NCBI GenBank assembly: GCA_963695805.1
Contig: CAVOHV010000003.1
Location: 124,001-188,000 of the forward strand
DNA: 64,000 bases
From: DASUPK01 sp963695805
GTDB lineage: Bacteria > Actinomycetota > Thermoleophilia > Solirubrobacterales > 70-9
Direction of reading: 5' to 3'
The translations under genes and the position numbers were made by a program. Below the pieces are notes generated by a model. It was not told where the DNA came from, ran no database searches, and worked only from the letters and a program-made list of their open reading frames with translations. Each line of letters starts with the position of its first letter. Position 1 is the first letter of the stretch. Positions 49,558 to 57,381 of the stretch are shown one piece after another.

Positions 49558-51006
49558 ATGGCCACGCCCGAGACTGCCACACCAGAGCGCCCCGCCGAGG
49601 AGCGCGAGCTCGCCGGCATCAACGCCGACTACAAGGAGAAGTTCGGCTTCCACGACTCCGAGACCGGCTATGCCTACAAGTCTCCGAAGGGCCTCTCCCG
49701 TGAGGTCGTCGAATCGATCTCCGAGTACAAGGACGAGCCCCAGTGGATGCGCGACTTCCGAATCAAGGCGTACGAGCATTTCGAGTCCCGCCCGACTCCG
49801 CAATGGGGCGGCAACCTCAACCAGATCGACTTCAACGACATCCACTACTTCGTCCGGGCCTCCGAGAAGAACAGCCGCGACTGGTCCGAGGTGCCCGAGG
49901 ACATCAAGAACACGTTCGACCGCCTCGGCATCCCCGAGGCGGAGCGCAAGTTCCTCTCTGGCGTCGGCGCCCAGTACGAGTCCGAGGTCGTCTACCACCA
50001 GGTGAACGAGAAGCTCGAGGAGCAGGGCGTGATCTTCACCGACATGGACACCGCCCTCCGCGAGCACGAGGACCTGGTCCGCGAGTACTGGGCGACGATC
50101 ATCCCGCCCAACGACAACAAGCTCGCCGCGCTCAACTCGGCCGTCTGGTCGGGCGGCTCGTTCGTCTACGTCCCGGCCGGCGTCTCGGTTGCGATGCCGC
50201 TGCAGGCCTACTTCCGGATCAACACCGAGAACATGGGCCAGTTCGAGCGCACGCTGATCATCGCCGAGGAGGGCTCCGACGTCCACTACATCGAGGGCTG
50301 CACGGCTCCGACCTACTCGACCGACTCGCTTCATTCCGCCGTGGTCGAGATCGTGGCGAAGAAGAGCGCCCGGGTTCGCTACACGACCGTCCAGAACTGG
50401 TCGCAGAACGTCTTCAACCTCGTCACCAAGCGGGCGGTCGCCCACGAGGACGCGACGATGGAGTGGGTCGACTGCAACCTCGGCTCCAAGCTGACCATGA
50501 AGTACCCGTCGATCTACCTGCTGGGCGAGCGAGCCCACGGAGAGATCCTCTCGATCGCCTTCGCGGGCGAGGGCCAGCACCAGGACGCCGGCGGCAAGAT
50601 CATCCACGCCGCCCCGAAGACGACCTCGTCGATCTTCTCCAAGTCGATCTCGAAGGACAAGGGCCGGACCAGCTACCGCGGCCTGCTCGAGATCGCCAAG
50701 GGCGCCTCTGAGTCGAAGTCGAAGGTCGTCTGCGACGCGCTCCTGCTCGACGAGGAGTCGCGCTCGGACACCTACCCGACGATCCGGATCAGCGAGGACG
50801 ATGTCGACGTCGGCCACGAGGCCACGGTCTCGAAGGTCGGCGAGGAGCAGATCTTCTACCTCCAGTCCCGTGGCCTCGACGAGGAGGAGGCTTCCAAGAT
50901 GATCGTCAACGGCTTCATCGAGCCGATCACCAAGGAGCTCCCGATGGAGTACGCCGTCGAGCTGAACCGTCTGATCGAGCTGCAGATGGAGGGCTCGATT
51001 GGCTAA
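49558..51006 (+). CDS. sufB: Fe-S scaffold protein SufB
   Basis: 482 residues, ATG 49558. Right-handed beta-helix scaffold: YKEKFGFHDSETGYAYKSPK, VRASEKNSRDWSEVP, SAVWSGGSFVYVPAGVSV, HYIEGCTAP (conserved Cys region), WSQNVFNLVTKRAV and SLGSK-type NLGSKLTMKYPS. It binds the nascent cluster in the SufBC2D complex. Length is typical. The 3' end overlaps sufD by 8 bp. Confidence 0.97.
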   Translation: MATPETATPERPAEERELAGINADYKEKFGFHDSETGYAYKSPKGLSREVVESISEYKDEPQWMRDFRIKAYEHFESRPTPQWGGNLNQIDFNDIHYFVRASEKNSRDWSEVPEDIKNTFDRLGIPEAERKFLSGVGAQYESEVVYHQVNEKLEEQGVIFTDMDTALREHEDLVREYWATIIPPNDNKLAALNSAVWSGGSFVYVPAGVSVAMPLQAYFRINTENMGQFERTLIIAEEGSDVHYIEGCTAPTYSTDSLHSAVVEIVAKKSARVRYTTVQNWSQNVFNLVTKRAVAHEDATMEWVDCNLGSKLTMKYPSIYLLGERAHGEILSIAFAGEGQHQDAGGKIIHAAPKTTSSIFSKSISKDKGRTSYRGLLEIAKGASESKSKVVCDALLLDEESRSDTYPTIRISEDDVDVGHEATVSKVGEEQIFYLQSRGLDEEEASKMIVNGFIEPITKELPMEYAVELNRLIELQMEGSIG

Positions 51007-52240
51007 CGGCGGCGCGGCACCGCCGCTGCCGACGCAAAAGACCCGCGGCTGGGAGTTCACGGACCTCTCCGAGCTCGACCTGGACGCCTATGCGGCGGCC
51101 ACAGGTGGCGACCCAGAGGCCCGCGCACGGGCCGACGGAGTACTCAATCCGCCTGAGGGCTCCGATCATCTGGTCGTCCAGGTGGATGGCGCCACCCTCG
51201 AGGGGGCGTCGGTCGACGTCGATGGCGACGGGCGCCCGCACGAGCCGCTGGTCGCCTCGCTGGCGAGCTCTCTCGAGCGCTTTCCGCACCTCCGCGAAAT
51301 GCTCGGGTCGCTGGCGCCGGGCGACGATCCATTCGTAGCGCGCAACGACAGCGCCTGGCGCGGCGGCGCGCTCATCTACGTGCCCCGCGGCAAGCGCCTC
51401 GAGGCACCGGCGCTGATCGCCGCCGTCCAGGACGCCGAGGCCACTGCGCTCTCCTTTCGGACGCTGATCGTCCTCGAGGAGGGCGCCGAGGCGGAGGTCT
51501 GGGAGCAGTGGCTCTCCACCGACTCCAACCCCGACTCTCTCTTCAACACCGTCACCGAGATCTGGGTCGGCCCCGGCGCCAACCTGCGGTACGTCACCGC
51601 CCAGGGTCTGAGCGAGCGCAGCTGGGTGTTCGGCACCCAGCGCGCCGAGGTGGAGCGCGACGCACACCTCGACTGGGTGGCACTCGGCTTCGGCTCGGCT
51701 CGAGGCAAGGTCCGGATGGAGACGAGGCTGGCGGGCCAGGGCTCGAGTGCCCGCGTGACCGGCGCCTACGCCGGCAACGGTACGCAGCACCTCGACTTCG
51801 ACACCACCCAGGAGCACGCCGCAGAGAACACGACCTCCGACCTCGCCTTCCGCGGCGTTCTCGAGGAGTCGGCCACCGCGGTCTGGCGCGGGATGATCCG
51901 CGTCGACCCGGGAGCCCAGCAGACCGACGCCTTTCAGGAGAGCCGCAACCTGCTGCTCTCGAAGTCGGCGCACGCGGACGCGATCCCGGGTCTGGAGATC
52001 GAGGCCAACGACGTGCGCTGCACCCACGCCGCCGCGGTCGCCCAGATCGACGCCGAACAACTCCACTACCTGCGCTCACACGGCCTCTCCGACGATGAGG
52101 CGAAGCGCCTGATCATCGAGGGCTTCCTCGAGGCGCTGGTCGAGCGTCTCGAGCCCGGTCCGGTGCGCGCTGCGGTCTCGGTCGCCCTGGAGCGACGCCT
52201 GGGAGAGATCCTGGGCGAGCGCCAGGTCCAGCCTGCCTAG
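50999..52240 (+). CDS. sufD: SufD, scaffold partner of SufB
   Basis: 413 residues, TTG 50999 overlapping sufB. The C-terminal beta-helix is shared with SufB (RGGALIYVPRGKRLEAPALI, SRNLLLSKSAHADAIPGLEI, THAAAVAQIDAEQLHYLRSR-like end AEQLHYLRSHGL). The N-terminal 100 residues are helical and less conserved, as usual for SufD. A 12-bp perfect palindrome (52233-52244) spans the stop codon. Confidence 0.95.
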   Translation: MANGGAAPPLPTQKTRGWEFTDLSELDLDAYAAATGGDPEARARADGVLNPPEGSDHLVVQVDGATLEGASVDVDGDGRPHEPLVASLASSLERFPHLREMLGSLAPGDDPFVARNDSAWRGGALIYVPRGKRLEAPALIAAVQDAEATALSFRTLIVLEEGAEAEVWEQWLSTDSNPDSLFNTVTEIWVGPGANLRYVTAQGLSERSWVFGTQRAEVERDAHLDWVALGFGSARGKVRMETRLAGQGSSARVTGAYAGNGTQHLDFDTTQEHAAENTTSDLAFRGVLEESATAVWRGMIRVDPGAQQTDAFQESRNLLLSKSAHADAIPGLEIEANDVRCTHAAAVAQIDAEQLHYLRSHGLSDDEAKRLIIEGFLEALVERLEPGPVRAAVSVALERRLGEILGERQVQPA

Positions 52241-52252
52241 GCAGACGGCCGC

Positions 52253-52258
52253 TACGCT
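52253..52258 (+). promoter_or_regulatory. Probable -10 element (TACGCT), leaderless start
   Basis: It ends 9 nt before ATG 52268. Confidence 0.45.
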
Positions 52259-52267
52259 CGGCGGCCC

Positions 52268-52891
52268 ATGCGCCACAACCCAAAACATGCGGTGACTGAC
52301 GCGGCCGTCGTACGACGTCTGATCGCCGAGAACCCTTGGGCGACCATCGTCAGTCACAACGGTGACGAGCTGGTCGCGTCTCACTATCCGGTTCTGCTGG
52401 ACGATCGGGCGGCACCCGAGCAACTGACAGTCGTCACGCATGTGGGCAGGCCAGACGAGCGAGTCCATGACCTTGGAGACTCGGAGGTTCTCCTGATCGT
52501 GGCTGGGCCTCACGGCTACATCTCGCCGAGCTGGTACAGCGAGCAGGCAACGCGGGTTCCGACCTGGAACTTCAGCGTCGCCCACTGCTACGGCGTTCCC
52601 GAGATCCTGGAACCGGAAGAGAACCTGGCTGTTCTGACCCGCCTGGTCGAGCACTTCGAGCGACACGCGGAGACGCCGGCCTACCTCGACCCTGAGATCG
52701 GTGAGCGGTTGTCCCGCGGAACCGTCGGTCTGCGCATTCCGATCACGAGATTCGTCTGCAAGGTGAAGATGAGCCAGGACAGGGACGACCGAAGCCGAGA
52801 GCAAGTCCTGGAGGCCCTGCGTGGTCCCGGCGCCTATCACCACCCGCGGCTCGCGGATGAGATGGATCGCGCGTGGCGCGTAAGCGACTAG
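52268..52891 (+). CDS. FMN-binding PaiB-family protein
   Basis: 207 residues, ATG 52268. PaiB fold: RRLIAENPWATIVSHNGDEL, ASHYPVLLD, VLLIVAGPHGYISPSWY (the family hallmark with GPH.YISPxWY), VPTWNFSVAHCYG and the late IPITRFVCKVKMSQDRD. PaiB proteins were described as negative regulators of sporulation and protease genes in Bacillus and bind FMN, but their biochemical role is unclear. It has its own promoter element and is followed by a 180-bp regulatory region. Confidence 0.9.
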   Translation: MRHNPKHAVTDAAVVRRLIAENPWATIVSHNGDELVASHYPVLLDDRAAPEQLTVVTHVGRPDERVHDLGDSEVLLIVAGPHGYISPSWYSEQATRVPTWNFSVAHCYGVPEILEPEENLAVLTRLVEHFERHAETPAYLDPEIGERLSRGTVGLRIPITRFVCKVKMSQDRDDRSREQVLEALRGPGAYHHPRLADEMDRAWRVSD

Positions 52892-52990
52892 CGCTGTTCG
52901 GAGACTTAGTGTCGTAAGGCACGATCTTCTGCATGAACGTCCGACCGGGCGGGAATCCTCTGCCTGCAGTCGTGCTACACCCAGGCTGCA

Positions 52991-53009
52991 AATAAGATCA
53001 AGTCTCATT
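52991..53009. promoter_or_regulatory. Zur/Fur-box-like operator
   Basis: AATAAGA-tcaag-TCTCATT is an inverted repeat (6 of 7 matches), with an adjacent ATTATCATTACC. This AT-rich block in a GC-rich region resembles Fur-family boxes. It lies before the small orphan gene and the metal ABC transporter that ends in a Fur-type regulator gene, so Zur-like control is likely. Confidence 0.5.
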
Positions 53010-53073
53010 ATCATTACCAAGCCTCCCGCCGATCGGCATGCCGGCGGCGGGCGGAACGAGAGGAGATTCCCGA

Positions 53074-53277
53074 ATGGCGATCGAGTTCTATGACGTGAAG
53101 AAGCGCGAAAAGGTTCAGATTCCCGAGTCCGAAGTCACCAAGACCACATATGAGCGTCAGGGCAAGGACGGCAAGACCCAGGTCCGTTACGCCTTCAAGG
53201 CGGTCAACGAGGGCACCAAGCTGACGAAGTTCGCCAGCAAGGACGACTGGGACGCGCTGGACGCACCCGTGGAGTAA
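53074..53277 (+). CDS. Small protein of unknown function under the Zur-like operator
   Basis: 67 residues from ATG 53074 with GAGGAG about 8 nt upstream; a longer start at 53038 lacks a site. The sequence is soluble and charged (MAIEFYDVKKREKVQIPESE, then RYAFKAVNEGTKLTKFASKD). No Cys, no helix for membranes. It looks like a small, compact conserved protein, but I do not recognise a family. Its place between the operator and the metal transporter suggests zinc- or iron-responsive expression. A 27-bp gap separates it from the transporter. Confidence 0.75.
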   Translation: MAIEFYDVKKREKVQIPESEVTKTTYERQGKDGKTQVRYAFKAVNEGTKLTKFASKDDWDALDAPVE

Positions 53278-53304
53278 CCGCTTGGGCAGCGGGGATAGGA
53301 CAGA

Positions 53305-55065
53305 GTGCTAGACTCTTTCTCGCTGCCTTTCGTACAACGCGGTCTGGTCGAGGTCCTGGTCCTGGCGCTCGGCGCCGGGGTGCTTGGCACGTGGATCGTG
53401 CTGCGCGGGCTCGCGTTCTTCTCCCATGCCGTGGGGACTGCGGCCTTCCCGGGCCTCGTGTTGGCCGAAGGTCTCGGCTTCTCCGCCCCGCTGGGAGCGT
53501 TCGGCGTAGCCGCGCTGTTCACGGCCGCCATCTGGGGCTTGTCGCGCCGCCGCACGGCCGGCTATGACAGCCTGACCGCGCTCGTCCTCGTCGGCTGCCT
53601 CGCGGCCGGTGTGATCCTGGCGAGCGACGTCTTCCATTCCGGGTCGAACGTCGAGCAGCTGCTCTTCGGCAGCCTCCTGCTGACCGACTCCGCTGACATC
53701 AGGCTGGCGATCGTCGCGACCGCGGCTGTGCTGATCGCCAGCGTGATTCTCGGCCGCCGTTGGCTTGCCACGGGCTTCGATGAGCTGGGCACGCCCGCAT
53801 CGGTTAGTACCTCCGGTTGGCTCGAGCTTATGCTCCTCGCCCTGATCGGTCTCGCGACCACCGCGGCCCTGACGATCATCGGCGCTCTGCTGGTCAGTGC
53901 CCTGTTCGTCGCCCCCGCCGCGACCGTCCGCCTGTTCGTGAGCCGGATGACCTCCTGGCAGATCTGGAGCGTCCTGCTGGCCGCCGCCGAGGGAACCGTC
54001 GGGCTATGGCTCTCGGTGAAGACCAACGCACCGCCCGGGGCGACGATCGCGACGCTCAGCGGCGCGGTCTTCGCCGTCGCCGGCATCGTCCGGGCGATCG
54101 GGCCGCGCACGCGGGGCCTTGCGCTCGCCGGAGCGGTCGGAGTCGTTCTGCTGGTCGCGGGGTGCGGCGGCTCCGGATCCGATTCCGGCAAAGTCTCGGT
54201 GGTCGCGACGACCACCCAGATCGGTGACTTCGTGCGTGAGGTCGGCGGGAACGACGTCGACCTCCACCAAATCCTCGCTCCCAACACCGACCCGCACGAC
54301 TACGAGCCGCGCCCCGACGACGTCACAACGACGGCCGACGCCAAGCTCGTCTTCGAGAACGGCGACAACCTCGACGCCTGGATGGGCAAGGTGGTCGACG
54401 ACAGCGGCAGCGACGGGAGGGTGGTCGATCTCGGCGCCACCGTCCCGGTGAAGCTGCCGGGGGAGTCGAGCGGCCCCGAGGCGTCTCAATACGACCCGCA
54501 CTGGTGGCATGACCCGCGGAACGCCGAGGCCGCCGTGAGCCAGATCGCTGAGCAGCTCTCGGCCGTCGATCCGGAGGACAAGGCCGTCTTCGAGGCCAAC
54601 GCGGCCGCCTACGAGAAGGTGCTGACGACCCTCGACACCGGTATCCGGCAATGCATCGACTCAGTGCCTGCGACAGATCGGAAGTTGGTCACCGACCACG
54701 ACGCCTTCAGCTACTTCGCCAACCGCTACGGGATCCAGGTTGTCGGCGCCGTGATCCCCTCGCAGACCACCCAGGCGCAGCCGAACGCCCAGGACCTCAG
54801 CAACCTCGCAGATTTGGTCCGCTCAGAGAACGTCAAGGCGATCTTCCCCGAGAGCTCGCTGAGCCCCAAGCTGGCAGAGACGATTGCTTCGGAGACTGGA
54901 GCGACTGCCCACCACACGCTCTACGGCGACACGCTCGGCCCCGAGGACTCCAAAGGTGCCACCTACGTTGGGATGGAGGCGGCCAATGCCAATGCCATGG
55001 TCGAGGGCTTCACCGGGGGAGGCAGGGGCTGTCAGTCCATCCTGATACTGGAGTCGAAGAAGTGA
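53305..55065 (+). CDS. Metal ABC transporter: permease fused to a substrate-binding domain (ZnuB-ZnuA type)
   Basis: 586 residues, GTG 53305. Residues 1-270 are a ZnuB/ABC-3 permease with about eight helices: GLAFFSHAVGTAAFPGLVLA, NVEQLLFGSLLL, LTIIGALLVSALFVAPAATV. Residues 271-300 are RGLALAGAVGVVLLVAGCGG, a perfect lipobox (LVAGC). Residues 300-586 are a ZnuA-type binding domain: NTDPHDYEPRPDD, YDPHWWHDPRNA, TDHDAFSYFANRYGI and AIFPESSLSPKL supply the metal ligands. No ATG, GTG or TTG lies near the lipobox, so one polypeptide is expected. The GTGA overlap links it to the ATPase. Confidence 0.93.
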   Translation: MLDSFSLPFVQRGLVEVLVLALGAGVLGTWIVLRGLAFFSHAVGTAAFPGLVLAEGLGFSAPLGAFGVAALFTAAIWGLSRRRTAGYDSLTALVLVGCLAAGVILASDVFHSGSNVEQLLFGSLLLTDSADIRLAIVATAAVLIASVILGRRWLATGFDELGTPASVSTSGWLELMLLALIGLATTAALTIIGALLVSALFVAPAATVRLFVSRMTSWQIWSVLLAAAEGTVGLWLSVKTNAPPGATIATLSGAVFAVAGIVRAIGPRTRGLALAGAVGVVLLVAGCGGSGSDSGKVSVVATTTQIGDFVREVGGNDVDLHQILAPNTDPHDYEPRPDDVTTTADAKLVFENGDNLDAWMGKVVDDSGSDGRVVDLGATVPVKLPGESSGPEASQYDPHWWHDPRNAEAAVSQIAEQLSAVDPEDKAVFEANAAAYEKVLTTLDTGIRQCIDSVPATDRKLVTDHDAFSYFANRYGIQVVGAVIPSQTTQAQPNAQDLSNLADLVRSENVKAIFPESSLSPKLAETIASETGATAHHTLYGDTLGPEDSKGATYVGMEAANANAMVEGFTGGGRGCQSILILESKK

Positions 55066-55805
55066 CAAGGGGCGCACTCGCTACGACCGAAGAGCTCGCG
55101 GCTGGGTACGGCCGTTTGCCGGTGATCGAGGAGGTCACCTTCGCGGTCGAGCCGGGCGAGCGCATCGCGCTGCTGGGCCCGAACGGCGGCGGCAAGACCA
55201 CCCTGTTGCGCGTCCTGCTCGGCGAGCTCCGGCCGATGCGAGGGTCCCTCGAGGTCCGCGGGCGAGCGGCGACCGTCCCGCAGACGGAGCGATCCCGCCT
55301 CGATTTCCCGGTCTCGGCACTCGACGTGGCCCTGATGGGAGCGCTTCCGCGGCTGCCGTGGTGGAAGCGGCCCGGAGGCGCGGACCGCGAGCTGGCGCGC
55401 GACGCCCTCGAGCGGGTGGGGGTCGCCGGGAGAGCAGGCGACACCTTCGGCGATCTCTCAGGCGGCCAGCGCCAGCGGGTGCTGATCGCGCGCGGGCTCG
55501 TCCAGGACGCCGAGCTTCTGCTGCTGGACGAACCCTTCTCGGGGCTGGACGTGCCCGCTGCGCAAAGCCTCGAGTCGCTGATCGCGGAGCTCGCCCGCGA
55601 GGGACGCGGCATCGTGATCGCCACGCATGACCTCACCCAGGCCAGGCGCTGGGACGCAGTGCTCTGCCTCAACCACCGCCAGATCGCGTTCGGCAGCCCG
55701 GACGAGGTGCTCGACCGCGAGGTACTGGAGGCCACCTACGCCGGCGCGATCGTCGAGATACCCGGCAGCGACCGTGTCGGGGTGCTCCCGGCGCACCACC
55801 ACTGA
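55062..55805 (+). CDS. Metal ABC transporter ATPase (ZnuC-like)
   Basis: 247 residues, GTG 55062 overlapping the previous stop. Walker A LLGPNGGGKTT, signature LSGGQRQRVLIAR, Walker B LLLLDEPFSGLD and ATHDLTQ. The short length and the SALDVALMG segment fit the zinc/manganese transporter group. The C-terminus ends in HHH, a possible metal contact. It overlaps the second permease by 1 base (TGATG). Confidence 0.93.
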   Translation: MTRGALATTEELAAGYGRLPVIEEVTFAVEPGERIALLGPNGGGKTTLLRVLLGELRPMRGSLEVRGRAATVPQTERSRLDFPVSALDVALMGALPRLPWWKRPGGADRELARDALERVGVAGRAGDTFGDLSGGQRQRVLIARGLVQDAELLLLDEPFSGLDVPAAQSLESLIAELAREGRGIVIATHDLTQARRWDAVLCLNHRQIAFGSPDEVLDREVLEATYAGAIVEIPGSDRVGVLPAHHH

Positions 55806-56668
55806 TGATCGACTTCGTCACGGATCCACTCGCACAGGAGTTCATCCGCCGCGCCCTGCTCGAGGTCCTATTGATCTCCCTGGCGGGTGGCGCGCTTGGC
55901 TGCTGGGTCGTCTTCTACGGGGTCTCCTACGCCGCCGAGTCGCTCTCCCACGCGCTCTTCCCCGGCCTCGTCATCGCCGCCCTGGCCGGGATCCCGCTCA
56001 TGGCGGGTGGCATTCCCGGCATCGCGGTGGCGGCCCTCGCGATCGCGCTGGTCGGCCGGGTTCCGGGCATCGGGCGGGATACCGCCGTGGCGGTGGTGGT
56101 GACCGCGTTCTTCGGGCTCGGCGCCCTGCTCGCCCTCTCTCCCGACTCGCCCCCGGGAATCCAAAACCTCCTCTTCGGCGACATCCTCGCGCCCTCCGAC
56201 TCCGACCTGCTGCTATCCGCGATCCTGGCTGCAGCGGTACTGATCAGCTTGGTGGTGCTCCACTGGCGGTTGCTCGCAGTGGCCTTCGACCGGACCACAG
56301 CCCGCTCGATCGGCGCCTCGCCCGCCATCGCCGACGCCGCGGTGCTCGTCTTGTTGGCGGCCGCGGTGCTGGTCGCGGCCCAAGGCCTCGGCACACTGCT
56401 CGCGGTCGCGGCGCTCGTCGGGCCCGCGGCGACCGCACGCCTCTTCACTCACCGCGTCCCCACGATGATGCTCGCCGCCTCGCTGATCGGCATCGCCAGC
56501 GGCGTGATCGGTATCTACCTCTCCTACTACGCGGGGGTCGCCGCCGGCGCCTCGATCGCGGCCTGCATCGTCGTCGCCTACCTCGCGGCTCTCGCCGCCG
56601 CGGGCGCGCGGGAACTGTTGAACCGGCTCGCACTCTCCAGCGAGCCGCGACCGGAGGTCGCTCGATGA
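55805..56668 (+). CDS. Metal ABC transporter permease (ZnuB/ABC-3 family)
   Basis: 287 residues, ATG 55805. About eight helices: GCWVVFYGVSYAAESLSHAL with the conserved SHA(L/F)PG segment (SHALFPGLVIAAL), QNLLFGDILAPSDSDLL, ARSIGASPAIADAAVLVLLA and GTLLAVAALVGPAATARLF. The second permease of the operon: a complex with the fused first permease, or two alternative complexes, is possible. It overlaps the Fur gene by 4 nt. Confidence 0.93.
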   Translation: MIDFVTDPLAQEFIRRALLEVLLISLAGGALGCWVVFYGVSYAAESLSHALFPGLVIAALAGIPLMAGGIPGIAVAALAIALVGRVPGIGRDTAVAVVVTAFFGLGALLALSPDSPPGIQNLLFGDILAPSDSDLLLSAILAAAVLISLVVLHWRLLAVAFDRTTARSIGASPAIADAAVLVLLAAAVLVAAQGLGTLLAVAALVGPAATARLFTHRVPTMMLAASLIGIASGVIGIYLSYYAGVAAGASIAACIVVAYLAALAAAGARELLNRLALSSEPRPEVAR

Positions 56669-57105
56669 GTCAGCGTCAAGAGAGATGGACCGACCGCGCG
56701 CTCAGCGCCCTCGCCGAGGCCGGCTTCCGGAGCGGGGGCGGCAGGCGGCAGGTGGTCGAGTTGCTAGGCGGGGAGCGCTGTGCGCTGACTGCACTCGAGA
56801 TCGACCGTCAGCTGCCCGAAGTTGGCCGGGCGACCGTGTACCGGGCTCTGGAACAGCTCGAGGGCCTCGGGCTGATTCAGCGGGTGGACGTGAAGGGGGA
56901 CGCGGCCGGCTTCGAACGGGTCGATCCCAGCGGCCACCACCATCACCACATTGTCTGCGAGCGATGCGGGCGAGTCGTCGCGTTCGAGGATGTCGGCCTC
57001 GAGAAGGCGATTCTGGCGCTCGCCGAACGACCCGACTTCGACGTCTCGAGCCACGATGTGACCCTCCGGGGAGAGTGCGTGACCTGCAGGGGTGGATCCG
57101 TTTAG
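56665..57105 (+). CDS. Fur/Zur-family metal-dependent repressor
   Basis: 146 residues, ATG 56665 overlapping the permease. Winged helix RRQVVELLGGERCALTALEI with PEVGRATVYRALEQLEGLGL, then the metal region GHHHHHIVCERCGRVVAFED and a second CVTC near the C-terminus. Two CxxC pairs form the structural zinc site. Position after a zinc/manganese transporter suggests Zur rather than Fur. It probably binds the box at 52991 and represses the operon in metal excess. Confidence 0.92.
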   Translation: MSQRQERWTDRALSALAEAGFRSGGGRRQVVELLGGERCALTALEIDRQLPEVGRATVYRALEQLEGLGLIQRVDVKGDAAGFERVDPSGHHHHHIVCERCGRVVAFEDVGLEKAILALAERPDFDVSSHDVTLRGECVTCRGGSV

Positions 57106-57115
57106 GTACCGGCGG

Positions 57116-57121
57116 TAGCTT
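57116..57121 (+). promoter_or_regulatory. Probable -10 element (TAGCTT), leaderless start
   Basis: It ends 7 nt before ATG 57129. Confidence 0.4.
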
Positions 57122-57128
57122 TCGTTCC

Positions 57129-57353
57129 ATGTGCGCCGCATGTGCAATGGCAGCGATGGCGGGGGCCACCGGAGCGAGGTCCTGGCTGCAGGCACAGCAT
57201 CACAGCTGGTTGACCGACAGGCGAATCAAGACTGCGACCGCGGGCATCTTCGTCGCCGCCACATTGGGGTCGACGGTCGCGCTCAAGGGGTCGTCGCCCC
57301 CCGTTCACCACGATCAGACCCAGGCGCCGATCGAGCACACCCAGGACCGCTGA
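57129..57353 (+). CDS. Small Cys-rich N-terminus, single-helix membrane protein
   Basis: 74 residues, ATG 57129. It begins MCAACAMAAMAGATGARSWL, a Cys-x2-Cys beside Ala/Met-rich sequence, followed by HHSWLTDRRIKTATAG, a hydrophobic stretch (GIFVAATLGSTVAL) and a His-containing tail (PPVHHDQ). The Cys, Met and His content suggests metal or heme handling, but no family is recognised. It is downstream of the Fur-type gene with its own promoter-like element. Confidence 0.7.
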   Translation: MCAACAMAAMAGATGARSWLQAQHHSWLTDRRIKTATAGIFVAATLGSTVALKGSSPPVHHDQTQAPIEHTQDR

Positions 57354-57381
57354 GAGCAGCCGTTCTCGGCCCTCCTGAGCT

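Noticed and set aside
49195..51060. 621-residue minus-strand open frame
   Set aside because: It is antisense to the Rieske gene and sufB; composition is that of a shadow frame.
52233..52244. Palindrome CTGCCTAGGCAG at the sufD stop as a terminator
   Set aside because: It has no loop, no T-tract, and is short; probably chance.
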